Notes: generated by a model not told the origin, from the sequence alone. Positions 18,636 to 27,629 are shown, numbered from the stretch's first letter. The stretch is 64,000 nucleotides of DNA from Anaerovorax sp. IOR16 (GCF_017168145.1 NZ_JADQTL010000010.1:620001-684000); one strand, 5' to 3'. A program made the numbers and translations.

Positions 18636-19619
18636 ATGGATATGTTGAAAAGAGCAAGAAGATTGCGTATGGATGGCAGAGTCAGAACAATGGTACGTGA
18701 AACGAGAATGAGTAAATCCGGATTGATTTATCCGATTTTCGTAGAGGAAGGAAAGGGCATTATTAAAGAGATTACAGCTATGCCGGGACAAAACCGTTAT
18801 AGCTTGGATACCTTGCCGCGTGTATTGGAAGAAGTTGCAGAGGCTGGTGTAGAGAGTGTCATGTTCTTCGGTATCCCTGAGCATAAGGATGAATGTGGAA
18901 GTCAGGCCTATGCAGAACACGGTATTGTACAGGAAGCATTTCGTGTTGCAAAAAAAGAAGTACCAGAACTTTATTATGTCGGTGATGTGTGTATGTGTGA
19001 GTATACATCCCATGGGCATTGCGGTATCATAAAAGGTGACTCCGTAGATAATGATAACACTTTGCCGTTGCTTGCCAAAACAGCGGTTTCACAGGTCGAA
19101 GCCGGAGCGGATATGGTAGCACCATCAGATATGATGGATGGCAGAGTCCGTGCCATTCGAGATGCTTTGGATGAAGCCGGATATATGGATACGCCGATTA
19201 TGTCGTATGCTGCAAAATATGCTTCTGCTTTTTACGGCCCATTTCGTGAAGCGGCCGGTTCGGGTAATTTTAAAGGGAACCGAAAAACATATCAAATGGA
19301 TTATCACAATCGAAGAGAAGCACTGAAGGAAGTATATACTGACTTAGAAGAAGGTGCTGACATCATTATGGTGAAGCCAGCTTTATCATATCTTGATATC
19401 ATTCGAGAGATTCGGGATCGGGTTGATGTTCCAGTAGCTGCTTACAGTGTTAGTGGAGAGTATGCAATGATGAAAGCCGCTGGACAAGCTGGTATGGTAG
19501 ATGAAATGGCAATTGTAGCAGAGAGCACAACAAGTATTTTCCGTGCCGGTGCAGACATTCTAATTACCTATTATGCAAAAGAAATCGCAGCGATGATAAA
19601 AGAAGGGAGAATCGGTTAA
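18636..19619 (+). CDS. hemB: Porphobilinogen synthase (delta-aminolevulinate dehydratase)
   Basis: A 327-residue HemB, which condenses two 5-aminolevulinate molecules to porphobilinogen. The catalytic lysines are visible as K194 (MSYAAKYASAFYGPF) and K247 (IIMVKPALSYLDI). The Cys-rich segment DVCMCEYTSHGHCG marks a zinc-dependent enzyme. The start ATG 18636 has aaagga at 18623-18628; the ORF could extend to 18609 but without a ribosome binding site. It overlaps hemL by one base (TAATG), so the pair is translationally coupled. Within this cluster its product goes to cobalamin, since no uroporphyrinogen decarboxylase is nearby. Confidence 0.96.
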   Translation: MDMLKRARRLRMDGRVRTMVRETRMSKSGLIYPIFVEEGKGIIKEITAMPGQNRYSLDTLPRVLEEVAEAGVESVMFFGIPEHKDECGSQAYAEHGIVQEAFRVAKKEVPELYYVGDVCMCEYTSHGHCGIIKGDSVDNDNTLPLLAKTAVSQVEAGADMVAPSDMMDGRVRAIRDALDEAGYMDTPIMSYAAKYASAFYGPFREAAGSGNFKGNRKTYQMDYHNRREALKEVYTDLEEGADIIMVKPALSYLDIIREIRDRVDVPVAAYSVSGEYAMMKAAGQAGMVDEMAIVAESTTSIFRAGADILITYYAKEIAAMIKEGRIG

Positions 19620-20917
19620 TGAGTATGAATAAGACAGAACGTTCCGCAGTATTTTTTGAAGAAGCAAAAAAATACATTCCTGGTGGAGTTAATAGTCCTT
19701 GCCGTGCATTTCTTGCGGTTAAGGATACACCTCGCTTTATTGAAAAAGCAAATGGATCGTATATTTACGATGTAGATGGAAATAAGTATATTGATTATAT
19801 TGGTTCTTGGGGGCCGATGATTTTAGGAAATAATAACCCTGTTGTACTGGATGCAGTAAAAGAAGTGATTGAGAATGGTTTGAGCTTTGGAGCTGCGACA
19901 GAAAAAGAAATTACTATGGCAAAACTGGTTTGTGAGCTGGTACCATCGATGGAGATGGTTCGTATGGTAAACTCAGGTACCGAAGCAACCATGAGTGCAT
20001 TGCGTACGGCAAGAGGTTATACCGGAAGAAATAAATTTATTAAGTTTGAAGGTTGTTATCACGGTCACAGTGACTCCCTATTGGTAAAAGCCGGATCCGG
20101 TTTGATAGCAAATGGTGGGGCGCCAGATAGTGCAGGTGTAACCGAAGGCTGTGCAAAGGATACTTTGACGGCAATTTATAATGATTTTGACAGTGTACAG
20201 AAGTTATTTGAAGAAAATAAGGACGAGATTGCTGCAATTATAATAGAGCCGATTGCTGCTAATATGGGTGTAGTGCCTCCTAATCCAAATTTCTTAAAAC
20301 AATTAAGAGAAATATGTGATGTAAACAAAACAGTATTGATTTTTGATGAAGTAATTACAGGGTTCCGTATTGCTTTAGGGGGTGCACAAGAATTCTATGG
20401 TGTACAGCCTGACATGACGACGTTTGGAAAGATTATCGGCGGCGGTATGCCGGTAGGTGCGTATGGCGGAAAACGAGAGATTATGGAAATGGTTGCACCT
20501 TGTGGATCGGTGTATCAGGCAGGAACCTTAAGCGGAAATCCGGTGGCAATGGCAGCTGGTATTACACAATTGACTTACTTAAAAGAGCATCCTGAAGTTT
20601 ATACGCATATAAACAAACTTGGAACTATTTTATACGAAGGTCTCGCTGAGCTTGCAACGGATGCAAAAGTATCATGCAGAGTAAATCATATAGGTTCTAT
20701 TGGTTCTTTATTCTTTACAGGAAAAGAAGTAACCGATTATACATCAGCAAAAACTGCAGACATTGCTACTTATGGAACTTATTTCCGTGAAATGCTTCTA
20801 AAGGGAATCTATTTTGCTCCAGCTCAGTTTGAAGCAATGTTTATCTCATACGCTCATACGGAAGAGCAAATCAAAGAAACCCTGAAAGCAGCCGAAGTGT
20901 GTTTGGCAAACCTGTAA
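19619..20917 (+). CDS. hemL: Glutamate-1-semialdehyde 2,1-aminomutase
   Basis: A 432-residue class III PLP aminotransferase. It converts glutamate-1-semialdehyde (product of HemA, encoded 10 kb downstream) into 5-aminolevulinate. The PLP lysine is K271 in TFGKIIGGGMPVGAYGG, and IFDEVITGFR supplies the pyridine-binding Asp. The N-terminal FFEEAKKYIPGGVNSPCRAF is characteristic of HemL rather than of other aminotransferases. The ATG overlaps the hemB stop. The gene is followed by a 45-bp gap with ggagg before cbiET. Confidence 0.96.
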   Translation: MSMNKTERSAVFFEEAKKYIPGGVNSPCRAFLAVKDTPRFIEKANGSYIYDVDGNKYIDYIGSWGPMILGNNNPVVLDAVKEVIENGLSFGAATEKEITMAKLVCELVPSMEMVRMVNSGTEATMSALRTARGYTGRNKFIKFEGCYHGHSDSLLVKAGSGLIANGGAPDSAGVTEGCAKDTLTAIYNDFDSVQKLFEENKDEIAAIIIEPIAANMGVVPPNPNFLKQLREICDVNKTVLIFDEVITGFRIALGGAQEFYGVQPDMTTFGKIIGGGMPVGAYGGKREIMEMVAPCGSVYQAGTLSGNPVAMAAGITQLTYLKEHPEVYTHINKLGTILYEGLAELATDAKVSCRVNHIGSIGSLFFTGKEVTDYTSAKTADIATYGTYFREMLLKGIYFAPAQFEAMFISYAHTEEQIKETLKAAEVCLANL

Positions 20918-20962
20918 TTATGTAAGAAAATAAATGACGGTAAGTCAAAGGATGGAGGCCAT

Positions 20963-22210
20963 ATGAAGCAAATATATATAGTTGGAATCGGAATGGGTAA
21001 TCCGGAAACCTTAACGGTTGGCGGGAAAGCATGCATAGAAAAAAGTCAGGCATTAATTGGCGCAAAACGGATGGTGGATAGTTTTTCGGTAGAAAATGTA
21101 AAGAAACATTATGCGATCGCACCCGCTGAGATTGTTGAATGGATTTGTAAACAAACGGATGTTGAAACGGTATCGGTTCTCATGTCCGGGGATGTAGGAT
21201 TTTTTAGCGGCACAAAAAAATTATGCGCTCTTTTAGAAGAAAAAAATGCAGAGAAAAGGGCAGCTTCAGAACCTCCTTTTTGCAACGTAGAATGCATTGC
21301 AGGTATTAGTTCTCTTCAATATTTTTGTTCCAAGTTGAAAACCTCATGGGAAGATGCAAGGATAGTCAGCCTTCATGGACGAGAAGCCAATGTGGTTGGT
21401 ACGGTACAAACAAATGAAAAAACATTTTTTTTAACTGGGAGCGATCATCCTGCGCAGGAAATTTGTAAACGGCTTACAGAGACAGGCTTGGGTCACGTTG
21501 AAGTAGCTGTTGGGGAAAGGCTTTCTTATGCAGAGGAAAGCATTTTGGTTGGAAGTGCAGAAGAATTAGCAAAACAAAATTTTGATTCACTCAGTGTTGT
21601 TTTAGTAAAGAATTATAAAATACAAAAACGCCAGCAACAGTCGTATGGTTTTTCTGATGATTTCTTTTTACGAGGCAATGTACCGATGACAAAAGAAGAA
21701 GTCCGCAGCGTCAGCTTATCTAAATTGCACATTTCTAAGAGTGATGTAATTTATGATGTAGGTGCCGGTACGGGTTCCATATCAATTGAGATGGCGCTTA
21801 TGGCAGAAGAAGGACAAGTTTATGCAGTGGAAACCAATCCGGAAGCAGTGGAACTTATTCATTCTAACCGAGAAAAATTTGGTGCTTGGAATTTACATGT
21901 TCATTCAGGAAAGGCGCCGGAAGCATTGCATGATTTGCCAAAGCCAGATAAAGCCTTTCTTGGAGGGACGAAAGGAAACATGGAGGAAATCATAGCTTTA
22001 CTTGTGAAAAAAAATCCTCAAATACGTATCGTGATCAATGCAATTGCCCTCGAATCGATGTGGGAATCATTACAAGTACTTAAAAAATATGAATTCAAAC
22101 AAGTGGAAATTGTACAGCTATCCTTAGCAAAAGCAAAAGAGGTAGCAAACCTCCATATGATGACAGGGCAAAACCCGATTTTTATAATCAGTGCACAGAA
22201 AGGACGGTAA
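20963..22210 (+). CDS. cbiET: CbiE-CbiT fusion: cobalt-precorrin-7 methyltransferase / precorrin-6B decarboxylating methyltransferase
   Basis: A 415-residue two-domain enzyme. Residues 1-~210 are a tetrapyrrole methylase (CbiE: YIVGIGMGNPETLTVGG, VLMSGDVGFFSG, ECIAGISSLQYF), which methylates C5. Residues ~225-415 are a Rossmann SAM-methyltransferase (CbiT: FFLRGNVPMTKEEVRS, DVGAGTGSISIEMALM), which methylates C15 and decarboxylates the C12 acetate. The same fusion order is found in aerobic CobL. The start ATG follows ggaggccat. The stop at 22208-22210 is directly before cbiA, whose ATG is 1 bp away. Confidence 0.94.
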   Translation: MKQIYIVGIGMGNPETLTVGGKACIEKSQALIGAKRMVDSFSVENVKKHYAIAPAEIVEWICKQTDVETVSVLMSGDVGFFSGTKKLCALLEEKNAEKRAASEPPFCNVECIAGISSLQYFCSKLKTSWEDARIVSLHGREANVVGTVQTNEKTFFLTGSDHPAQEICKRLTETGLGHVEVAVGERLSYAEESILVGSAEELAKQNFDSLSVVLVKNYKIQKRQQQSYGFSDDFFLRGNVPMTKEEVRSVSLSKLHISKSDVIYDVGAGTGSISIEMALMAEEGQVYAVETNPEAVELIHSNREKFGAWNLHVHSGKAPEALHDLPKPDKAFLGGTKGNMEEIIALLVKKNPQIRIVINAIALESMWESLQVLKKYEFKQVEIVQLSLAKAKEVANLHMMTGQNPIFIISAQKGR

Positions 22211-22211
22211 A

Positions 22212-23630
22212 ATGCAACGTAGTATTCCGAGACTGATGATTGCAGCTCCATCAAGCGGAGGCGGAAAAACGACAGTTACCTGTGGTTTGTTACAGGCTTT
22301 TATAAACCGTGGTATAGAAACAATTTCGTTTAAATGTGGTCCCGATTATATTGACCCTATGTTTCATACCGAAGTACTTGGTCTGAAATCCAGAAACTTA
22401 GATTTGTTTTTTACGGATATGCAAACGACAAACAATTTGATTTGCAAGAATGCAAAAGGATTTGATTTGGCTGTAATTGAAGGCGTTATGGGCTATTATG
22501 ATGGACTTGCCGGAATATCGACTGATGCTAGTTCGTATGATTTAGCCAAAAAAACGAAAACTCCAGTGGTTTTGCTTATTGATTGCAAGGGAAAATCTGT
22601 CTCTGTTTTGGCCGAGATTAAAGGGTTTTTAGAATTACGACCAGACAGTAATATTAAGGGTGTATTATTAAATCGTCTAAATGCGATGTTTTATCCAGAC
22701 TTAAAAAAACTAATTGAGATGGAACTGGGAATCGAAGTTTTTGGTTATGTACCACAAAGACAGGACGTATCTTTGGAAAGCAGACATTTAGGGTTGGTTA
22801 CTGCGAAAGAAATCGGCAATTTGAGAAATATACTGAACTGTTTGGCGGAACAAATGGAAGAATCAGTGGATTTAGATGGGCTTCTCAAACTTGCTAATTC
22901 AGCGAAGTCAATTGTGTGTGAAGTAAAGGAATGCATACCAGGAAATTGGAGAATTGATGAACTAACTCATATACAAGAGGATAAGGTTCGCATCGGAGTT
23001 GCGATGGATCAAGCATTTTGTTTTTATTATCAAGATAATCTGGATTTGTTTACTGAACTTGGTGCGGAAATCGTTCCATTTAGTCCGTTAGAAGATAAAA
23101 CACTTCCTTCAAATTTACACGGACTTCTTTTTGGAGGAGGTTATCCGGAGCTGTATCTGGAAAAACTATCTTCCAACAAAAGCTTATTAAAAGAAATTAA
23201 ACAAGCCATTTCTAACGGAATTCCGTGTCTTGCTGAATGTGGCGGCTTTATGTATTTGCATGAGTGGATACAGGACAGAGATGGCAAACAAGCTTCGATG
23301 GTCGGAAGTATAAAGGGAGTCAGCTATCCAACAGATAAATTAGGTCGATTCGGATATATTACATTAACGGCAAATAGAGACAATCTTTTCTGTAAGAAAG
23401 GTAAAATCATACGAGGACATGAATTTCACTACTGGGACAGTACTAATACCGGCGATTGCTTTCATGCACAAAAGCCGCTTCGCAAACGTCAATGGGATTG
23501 TATGATTGCAGAGGGAAATCTTGTTGCCGGCTATCCGCATTTGCATTATTATTCGAATCCTTACTTTGCTCATAATTACATAAAAGCATGTATTAAGTAC
23601 AAAAAAGAAGGTGAGTACATTGCAAAATGA
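22212..23630 (+). CDS. cbiA: Cobyrinate a,c-diamide synthase
   Basis: A 472-residue glutamine amidotransferase that amidates the a and c acetate side chains of cobyrinate using ATP and glutamine. The N-terminal dethiobiotin-synthetase-like ATPase domain has APSSGGGKTTVTCGLL. The C-terminal class I amidotransferase domain has the nucleophile C343 in LAECGGFMYLHE, with a HEFHYWD segment further on. ATG 22212 follows aaaggacggtaa; the upstream GTG at 22191 lies inside cbiET and is disfavoured. It is the last gene before the riboswitch region. Confidence 0.94.
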   Translation: MQRSIPRLMIAAPSSGGGKTTVTCGLLQAFINRGIETISFKCGPDYIDPMFHTEVLGLKSRNLDLFFTDMQTTNNLICKNAKGFDLAVIEGVMGYYDGLAGISTDASSYDLAKKTKTPVVLLIDCKGKSVSVLAEIKGFLELRPDSNIKGVLLNRLNAMFYPDLKKLIEMELGIEVFGYVPQRQDVSLESRHLGLVTAKEIGNLRNILNCLAEQMEESVDLDGLLKLANSAKSIVCEVKECIPGNWRIDELTHIQEDKVRIGVAMDQAFCFYYQDNLDLFTELGAEIVPFSPLEDKTLPSNLHGLLFGGGYPELYLEKLSSNKSLLKEIKQAISNGIPCLAECGGFMYLHEWIQDRDGKQASMVGSIKGVSYPTDKLGRFGYITLTANRDNLFCKKGKIIRGHEFHYWDSTNTGDCFHAQKPLRKRQWDCMIAEGNLVAGYPHLHYYSNPYFAHNYIKACIKYKKEGEYIAK

Positions 23631-23722
23631 AGAAAAAGTGGCAGTTGGAAAAACCGGATATGCATCATAGACACATACATGAATGTTAATTAAAATAAAA
23701 ATAAAAATAAAGGGACAATTCC

Positions 23723-23751
23723 TTGAAAATAAAAAAATCTCGTGATATAAT
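23723..23751 (+). promoter_or_regulatory. Sigma-A promoter driving the riboswitch/cbiM operon
   Basis: -35 TTGAAA (23723-23728), 17-bp spacer, -10 TATAAT (23746-23751). Transcription would start near 23758, 9 nt before aptamer helix P1. Confidence 0.75.
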
Positions 23752-23766
23752 AAACTGACAATTGAG

Positions 23767-23936
23767 ATATTATTGGGTGTTCGGTATTTTCCTGCCGAAA
23801 GAATAGGGAAGATGGGTGAAAGTCCCACGCGGTCACGCCGCTGTAAAGGTTGAGTTGCATACAACAGCATCACTGTGGAAATGGGAAGATGGTATGTAAT
23901 GATGACACCTGAGCCAGAAGACCTGCCTGATGATAT
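23767..23936 (+). ncRNA. Cobalamin (AdoCbl) riboswitch aptamer
   Basis: The region contains the conserved landmarks of cobalamin riboswitches in order: AGGGAAGATGGGTGAAAGTC, CACGCCGCTGTAA, CATCACTGTGGAAATGGGAA and the B12 box GAGCCAGAAGACCTGCC (23911-23927). Closing helix P1 can be drawn as ATATTATTGG (23767-23776) with CTGATGATAT (23927-23936), fully paired if G-U is allowed. Its location directly in front of the cobalt transporter and corrin genes fits feedback repression by adenosylcobalamin. Confidence 0.93.
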
Positions 23937-23940
23937 GATT

Positions 23941-24038
23941 CTGGTTTTCAACAAGAAAATCAGTAATTACATTTTCTTACGGACGATAGGAAGGTGTAAT
24001 CCAGGGGAACATGTAACATAAATGTTTCCTAGTATTAC
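23941..24038 (+). promoter_or_regulatory. Riboswitch expression platform with alternative helices
   Basis: Hairpin CTGGTTTTC / GAAAATCAG (23941-23963) is followed by helix A, 23966-23978 with 23988-24000 (13 pairs with G-U), and helix B, 23996-24012 with 24022-24038 (15 of 17 positions pair). A and B share bases 23996-24000 and cannot both form; B ends on the first base of the terminator stem. Which state ligand favours is inference. Confidence 0.6.
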
Positions 24039-24075
24039 GCTATTCTGATTAGATTCGGAGTGGCGATTTTTTTTT
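24038..24075 (+). terminator. Riboswitch-controlled intrinsic terminator
   Basis: 10-bp stem CGCTATTCTG / CGGAGTGGCG (24038-24047 with 24056-24065, three G-U pairs), an 8-nt loop, then nine T residues (24067-24075). The cbiM Shine-Dalgarno ggagggg follows the T tract immediately. Confidence 0.85.
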
Positions 24076-24088
24076 GGAGGGGAAATAA

Positions 24089-24838
24089 ATGACAAGAACA
24101 AAAACAGAAAGACGTATTTTTACATTAGGTGTAATCCTTTCCTTTGTGTTTGGAACCGCAACGATTTCGAATGCGATGCACATTATGGAAGGATATTTGC
24201 CATTAAACTATTGTATTATTTGGGGGGCTATCTGTATCCCATTTTTAGTGGCTGGTTTCTTTTCAATTAAAAAGACCATTTCAAAACATCGAAAAACTTT
24301 ATTGATTCTAGTAATGGTAGGTGCATATGCGTTTGTATTATCCGCACTGAAAATTCCGTCTGTAACCGGAAGTAGCTCTCATCCAACCGGAACCGGTTTA
24401 GGGGCTATTTTATTTGGACCTTCTGCTATGGCAATTATTGGAATTATTGTTTTGCTATTTCAAGCAATCTTGCTTGCGCATGGTGGTTTAACAACCTTAG
24501 GTGCAAACACATTTTCTATGGCAATTGCAGGTCCATTCGTTTCTTATGCGGTATATAAAATATGCAGAAAAATGAATGTATCAAAGTCAGTCGGCGTATT
24601 CTTTGCAGCTTGCTTGGGTGATTTATTTACATATTGTGTTACTGCTGTTCAGCTCGCGATGGCTCATCCTTCCGAAGTGGGAGGCTTTACCGCTTCTTTG
24701 ATTGAGTTCTTAGGGATTTTTGCAATTACTCAGATACCACTTGCTATTATTGAAGGTTTAGTTGCGGTTGTAGTAATGCTAGGCTTGGAAAGTTATGCAA
24801 AACCGGAGCTTACTGAGCTTGGATACATGGGGGTGTAA
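24089..24838 (+). CDS. cbiM: Cobalt ECF transporter substrate-specific subunit CbiM
   Basis: A 249-residue membrane protein, the cobalt-capturing S subunit of the CbiMNQO transporter. A signal-like N terminus (VILSFVFGTATISNA) precedes MHIMEGYLPLNYCIIWGAIC, the CbiM signature in which the exposed Met-His binds Co(II). HPTGTGLGAILFGP and AHGGLTTLGANTFSMAIAGP are conserved core motifs. ATG 24089 follows ggaggggaaataa. It is the first gene after the cobalamin riboswitch and terminator, and cbiN starts 2 bp after its stop. Confidence 0.96.
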   Translation: MTRTKTERRIFTLGVILSFVFGTATISNAMHIMEGYLPLNYCIIWGAICIPFLVAGFFSIKKTISKHRKTLLILVMVGAYAFVLSALKIPSVTGSSSHPTGTGLGAILFGPSAMAIIGIIVLLFQAILLAHGGLTTLGANTFSMAIAGPFVSYAVYKICRKMNVSKSVGVFFAACLGDLFTYCVTAVQLAMAHPSEVGGFTASLIEFLGIFAITQIPLAIIEGLVAVVVMLGLESYAKPELTELGYMGV

Positions 24839-24840
24839 AT

Positions 24841-25140
24841 ATGACAAAGAATGCAAAAATAGTGATTGCACTGTTATTTTTAGTAGTGGTTATTGCGGTA
24901 ACACCGCTTTTGTTGATTCATGATTCCGAATTTGGTGGTGCAGATGGTGCGGCTGAAGAGATCATTACGGCAATTAATCCGAATTATGTTGCCTGGGCGG
25001 ATCCAATTTTAGAACCACCAGGTGGTGAAACAGAATCACTGTTATTCTGCTTACAAGCAGGATTGGGTGCAAGTGTATTTGGTTTTGGCTTTGGTTATTT
25101 GGTAGCCAGAAAAAAATATAAAAAAAAGGATGACAATTAA
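24841..25140 (+). CDS. cbiN: Cobalt transport accessory protein CbiN
   Basis: A 99-residue protein with two transmembrane helices (IVIALLFLVVVIAVTPLLL near the N terminus and LLFCLQAGLGASVFGFGFGY near the C terminus) separated by an extracytoplasmic loop rich in Gly/Asp/Glu (EFGGADGAAEEIITAINPNY). It is required with CbiM for cobalt loading. ATG 24841 follows tgggggtgtaaat, whose G-rich stretch is the end of cbiM, so translation is coupled. Confidence 0.95.
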   Translation: MTKNAKIVIALLFLVVVIAVTPLLLIHDSEFGGADGAAEEIITAINPNYVAWADPILEPPGGETESLLFCLQAGLGASVFGFGFGYLVARKKYKKKDDN

Positions 25141-25173
25141 ATTTAGGTATAATGAACTGGAGAATAAAAGACA

Positions 25174-25956
25174 ATGATGATCATCGACAAACTAGCATAT
25201 TCGTCCCAACTACGATACAAAAGTCCATTTTTAAAATCTGCCTTCGCGGTCGGAACACTTTTAATATGCGTGGCTGCACGCTCATTTGTCGTATCAGGTA
25301 TTGTATTAATTTTAATGGGATGTTTGACTGTGTTTTACAGTCGGACATCTCTTTCCCATTATATTAAACTTATGACAGCACCTTTTGCTTTTCTGGCATT
25401 GGGTACAATCGCCATTGCCGTAAATTATACAAGCGCTCCCATGGACCTGATTTCTATACCCGTAGGATCGCATTATTTGGCAGTGAGCGTTACATCTCTT
25501 ACTTATGCCATTCGATTGATTGTTGTTTCCATAGCTTCCATTTCCTGTTTATATTTTCTTACACTTACAACTCCGCTATTGGATTTGCTGGCTGTTTTAC
25601 GACGGATGCATTGCCCGTGGATCATCATAGAATTAATGATGTTGATTTATCGATATATTTTCGTACTTCTTGATATGGCACTTGCTATAACAACTGCACA
25701 AAATTGTCGTCTGGGAAACCGCGATGCCAAGACAGCCATTCAAGCAATGGGATTGATGTTATCCGTTCTTTTAGTACGCGCACTGAATAAATCCTCTTTA
25801 CTCTTTGATGCGATGGAATCTCGCTGTTATGATGGGGAGATACGTGTATTAAATGAAAGCAATCCTTCTAGCATAAAAGAAAAGACAGGAGTTATTCTAT
25901 TTTTAGTCGCATTATTGGTGGTCTCAGTAGTCTGTAAATCGAATGGAGGCATTTGA
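25174..25956 (+). CDS. cbiQ: Cobalt ECF transporter transmembrane subunit CbiQ
   Basis: A 260-residue EcfT-type coupling protein. About five to six hydrophobic helices are visible (LLICVAARSFVVSGIVLILM, LIVVSIASISCLYFLTL). The cytoplasmic coupling region carries two Ala-Arg-Gly-like short motifs in degenerate form (MESRCYDGEIR near the C terminus), through which EcfT subunits contact the ATPase. It lies between cbiN (33 bp upstream) and cbiO, whose ATG overlaps the cbiQ stop by one base. Two adjacent ATG codons at 25174 and 25177 are both possible starts. Confidence 0.92.
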   Translation: MMIIDKLAYSSQLRYKSPFLKSAFAVGTLLICVAARSFVVSGIVLILMGCLTVFYSRTSLSHYIKLMTAPFAFLALGTIAIAVNYTSAPMDLISIPVGSHYLAVSVTSLTYAIRLIVVSIASISCLYFLTLTTPLLDLLAVLRRMHCPWIIIELMMLIYRYIFVLLDMALAITTAQNCRLGNRDAKTAIQAMGLMLSVLLVRALNKSSLLFDAMESRCYDGEIRVLNESNPSSIKEKTGVILFLVALLVVSVVCKSNGGI

Positions 25957-26795
25957 TGAAAAAAACGGTCGTGAAAGCAGAAAAGGTATGCTATACCTAT
26001 GATGATGGAACGCAAGCCCTAAAAGGGATTGATTTAGAAATAAAACAAGGTGAAAAAATAGCAATTATGGGAGCCAATGGCTCTGGAAAGTCTACATTTT
26101 TTCTTCACTTAAACGGAGTAATGAAACCAAAATCAGGAGTTATTTACATTGATGAAAATCCAATTGATTATTCAAGAAAAGGTCTTTTGGAAGTAAGAAA
26201 AAAAGTAGGAATTGTATTTCAAGATCCGGATAATCAATTGTTTTCTGCAAATGTAACACAGGAAATATCCTTTGGCGTTTTGAATTTGGGATTTACGGAA
26301 GAAGAAGCAAAAGCAAAAGTTGAGCAGGTTATTGAAGAATTAAACATTACGGAATTTAAAGATAAGCCTACACACTTCTTAAGCGGAGGACAAAAAAAAC
26401 GAGTTGCAATTGCAGATATTTTAGTGATGAATCCAGAAGTAATCATATTGGATGAACCGGCATCTGCACTGGACCCGAAGCACGCACGTATGATTGATGG
26501 AATTGTGGATCAATTAAGTGAAAAAGGTATTACAGTGATCCTCTCCACACATGATGTAGAGCGTGCACTCATTTGGGCAGACAGAGTCATTTTATTTCAT
26601 GACGGGTGTGTCGTCGGTCAGGGAAGCCCGGATGAAGTATTTTCAAATGAAGAGCTTTTAGCGAGAACGAATCTTGAGAAACCGACTGTTCTTCGTATTT
26701 TTGATCGTCTTTGCGAAGTCGGTATTTTAAATAGAGAGTTACCAATTCCTCATAAGGCAGAAGAATTGGAACAATATATTATACAAAGCAGATAA
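25956..26795 (+). CDS. cbiO: Cobalt ECF transporter ATPase CbiO
   Basis: A 279-residue ABC ATPase energising CbiMNQO. Walker A GANGSGKST lies at residues ~39-47, the Q-loop at VGIVFQDPDNQLFS, the ABC signature is LSGGQKKRVAIADIL, and Walker B is EVIILDEPASALDPKH, followed by the switch His in STHDVERAL. ATG 25956 overlaps the cbiQ stop (TGATG) and has ggagg six bases upstream, so it is preferred to the TTG at 25953. The C-terminal ~60 residues after the ATPase core are usual for CbiO. Confidence 0.96.
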   Translation: MKKTVVKAEKVCYTYDDGTQALKGIDLEIKQGEKIAIMGANGSGKSTFFLHLNGVMKPKSGVIYIDENPIDYSRKGLLEVRKKVGIVFQDPDNQLFSANVTQEISFGVLNLGFTEEEAKAKVEQVIEELNITEFKDKPTHFLSGGQKKRVAIADILVMNPEVIILDEPASALDPKHARMIDGIVDQLSEKGITVILSTHDVERALIWADRVILFHDGCVVGQGSPDEVFSNEELLARTNLEKPTVLRIFDRLCEVGILNRELPIPHKAEELEQYIIQSR

Positions 26796-26809
26796 TTGGA
26801 GGATTTTTC

Positions 26810-27598
26810 ATGAACCAAAAAAAAGCAATGCTTGTAGTTAGCTTTGGAACCAGCTACGAAGAAACAAGGAATAAAACAATTGGTGCAATCGAAAAAGAGA
26901 TTGCCGAAGTTTACCCTGACTGGGAAATTCGCCGAGCCTTTACCAGTGGTATGATATTAAGAGTATTAAAAAAACGCGATGGCTTACATATCGATAATGT
27001 AACCGAGGCAATGGAACGATTGGTCAAGGATGGCTATGATACTGTGTTAATACAGCCAACTCACATCATTAATGGTGATGAATACGATAAGATGGTAGCA
27101 GAAATACAACCTTATAAAGAGCAATTTGAGAAGATTAAAATTGGTGCTCCTTTATTAACTTCATCACAGGATTACGAAGAAGTGATTGAAGGAGTTATGG
27201 CACAGTTCCCGCATCTTCAATCGGATGAGGCCTTAGTACTTATGGGACATGGAACCACACATCATACGGATGCCGTTTATGCTGCATTGGATTATCGTTT
27301 TAAAGCGATGGGATACACTAATGTTTTTGTAGGAACGGTGGAAGGATATCCGGATTTTGAACAGGTAAGCAATATGGTAGATGTATACCATCCGAAAAAA
27401 GTAATTTTGATGCCATTCATGGTTGTGGCTGGAGATCATGCGCAAAATGATATGGCAGGTGAAGAAGAAGATTCTTGGAAAACTCTATTCGAACAAAAAG
27501 GCTATAAAGTGGAATGTATTTTAAAAGGACTTGGAGAATTCCAACAGATCCGTGAACAATATCGTAAACATGTTGCAGATATGCTTACAGAAGAATAA
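26810..27598 (+). CDS. cbiK: Sirohydrochlorin cobaltochelatase CbiK
   Basis: A 262-residue class II chelatase. It inserts Co(II) into sirohydrochlorin, which commits the cluster to the early-cobalt, oxygen-independent route. The start MLVVSFGTSYEETRNKTIGA and the metal/catalytic histidines in VLMGHGTTHHTDAVYAALDY are typical for CbiK; a second His region is MPFMVVAGDHAQNDMAGEEE. No export signal is present, so it is a cytoplasmic form (periplasmic haem-binding CbiK versions have one). It follows cbiO by 14 bp with ggagg. Confidence 0.94.
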   Translation: MNQKKAMLVVSFGTSYEETRNKTIGAIEKEIAEVYPDWEIRRAFTSGMILRVLKKRDGLHIDNVTEAMERLVKDGYDTVLIQPTHIINGDEYDKMVAEIQPYKEQFEKIKIGAPLLTSSQDYEEVIEGVMAQFPHLQSDEALVLMGHGTTHHTDAVYAALDYRFKAMGYTNVFVGTVEGYPDFEQVSNMVDVYHPKKVILMPFMVVAGDHAQNDMAGEEEDSWKTLFEQKGYKVECILKGLGEFQQIREQYRKHVADMLTEE

Positions 27599-27629
27599 AA
27601 GGGAACAACCCATCTTCAGGAAAGTGAGA

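Larger units (their letters stand above)
23631..24088 (+). other. 458-bp intergenic region: promoter, cobalamin riboswitch, terminator
   Basis: This is the only gap over 300 bp. The first ~90 bp hold a short open frame with a possible GGTG-type binding site that stops at 23669, which looks like the start of a degraded gene, and an A/T-rich stretch. A near-consensus promoter, the aptamer, an expression platform and a terminator fill the rest and are listed separately. Confidence 0.8.
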
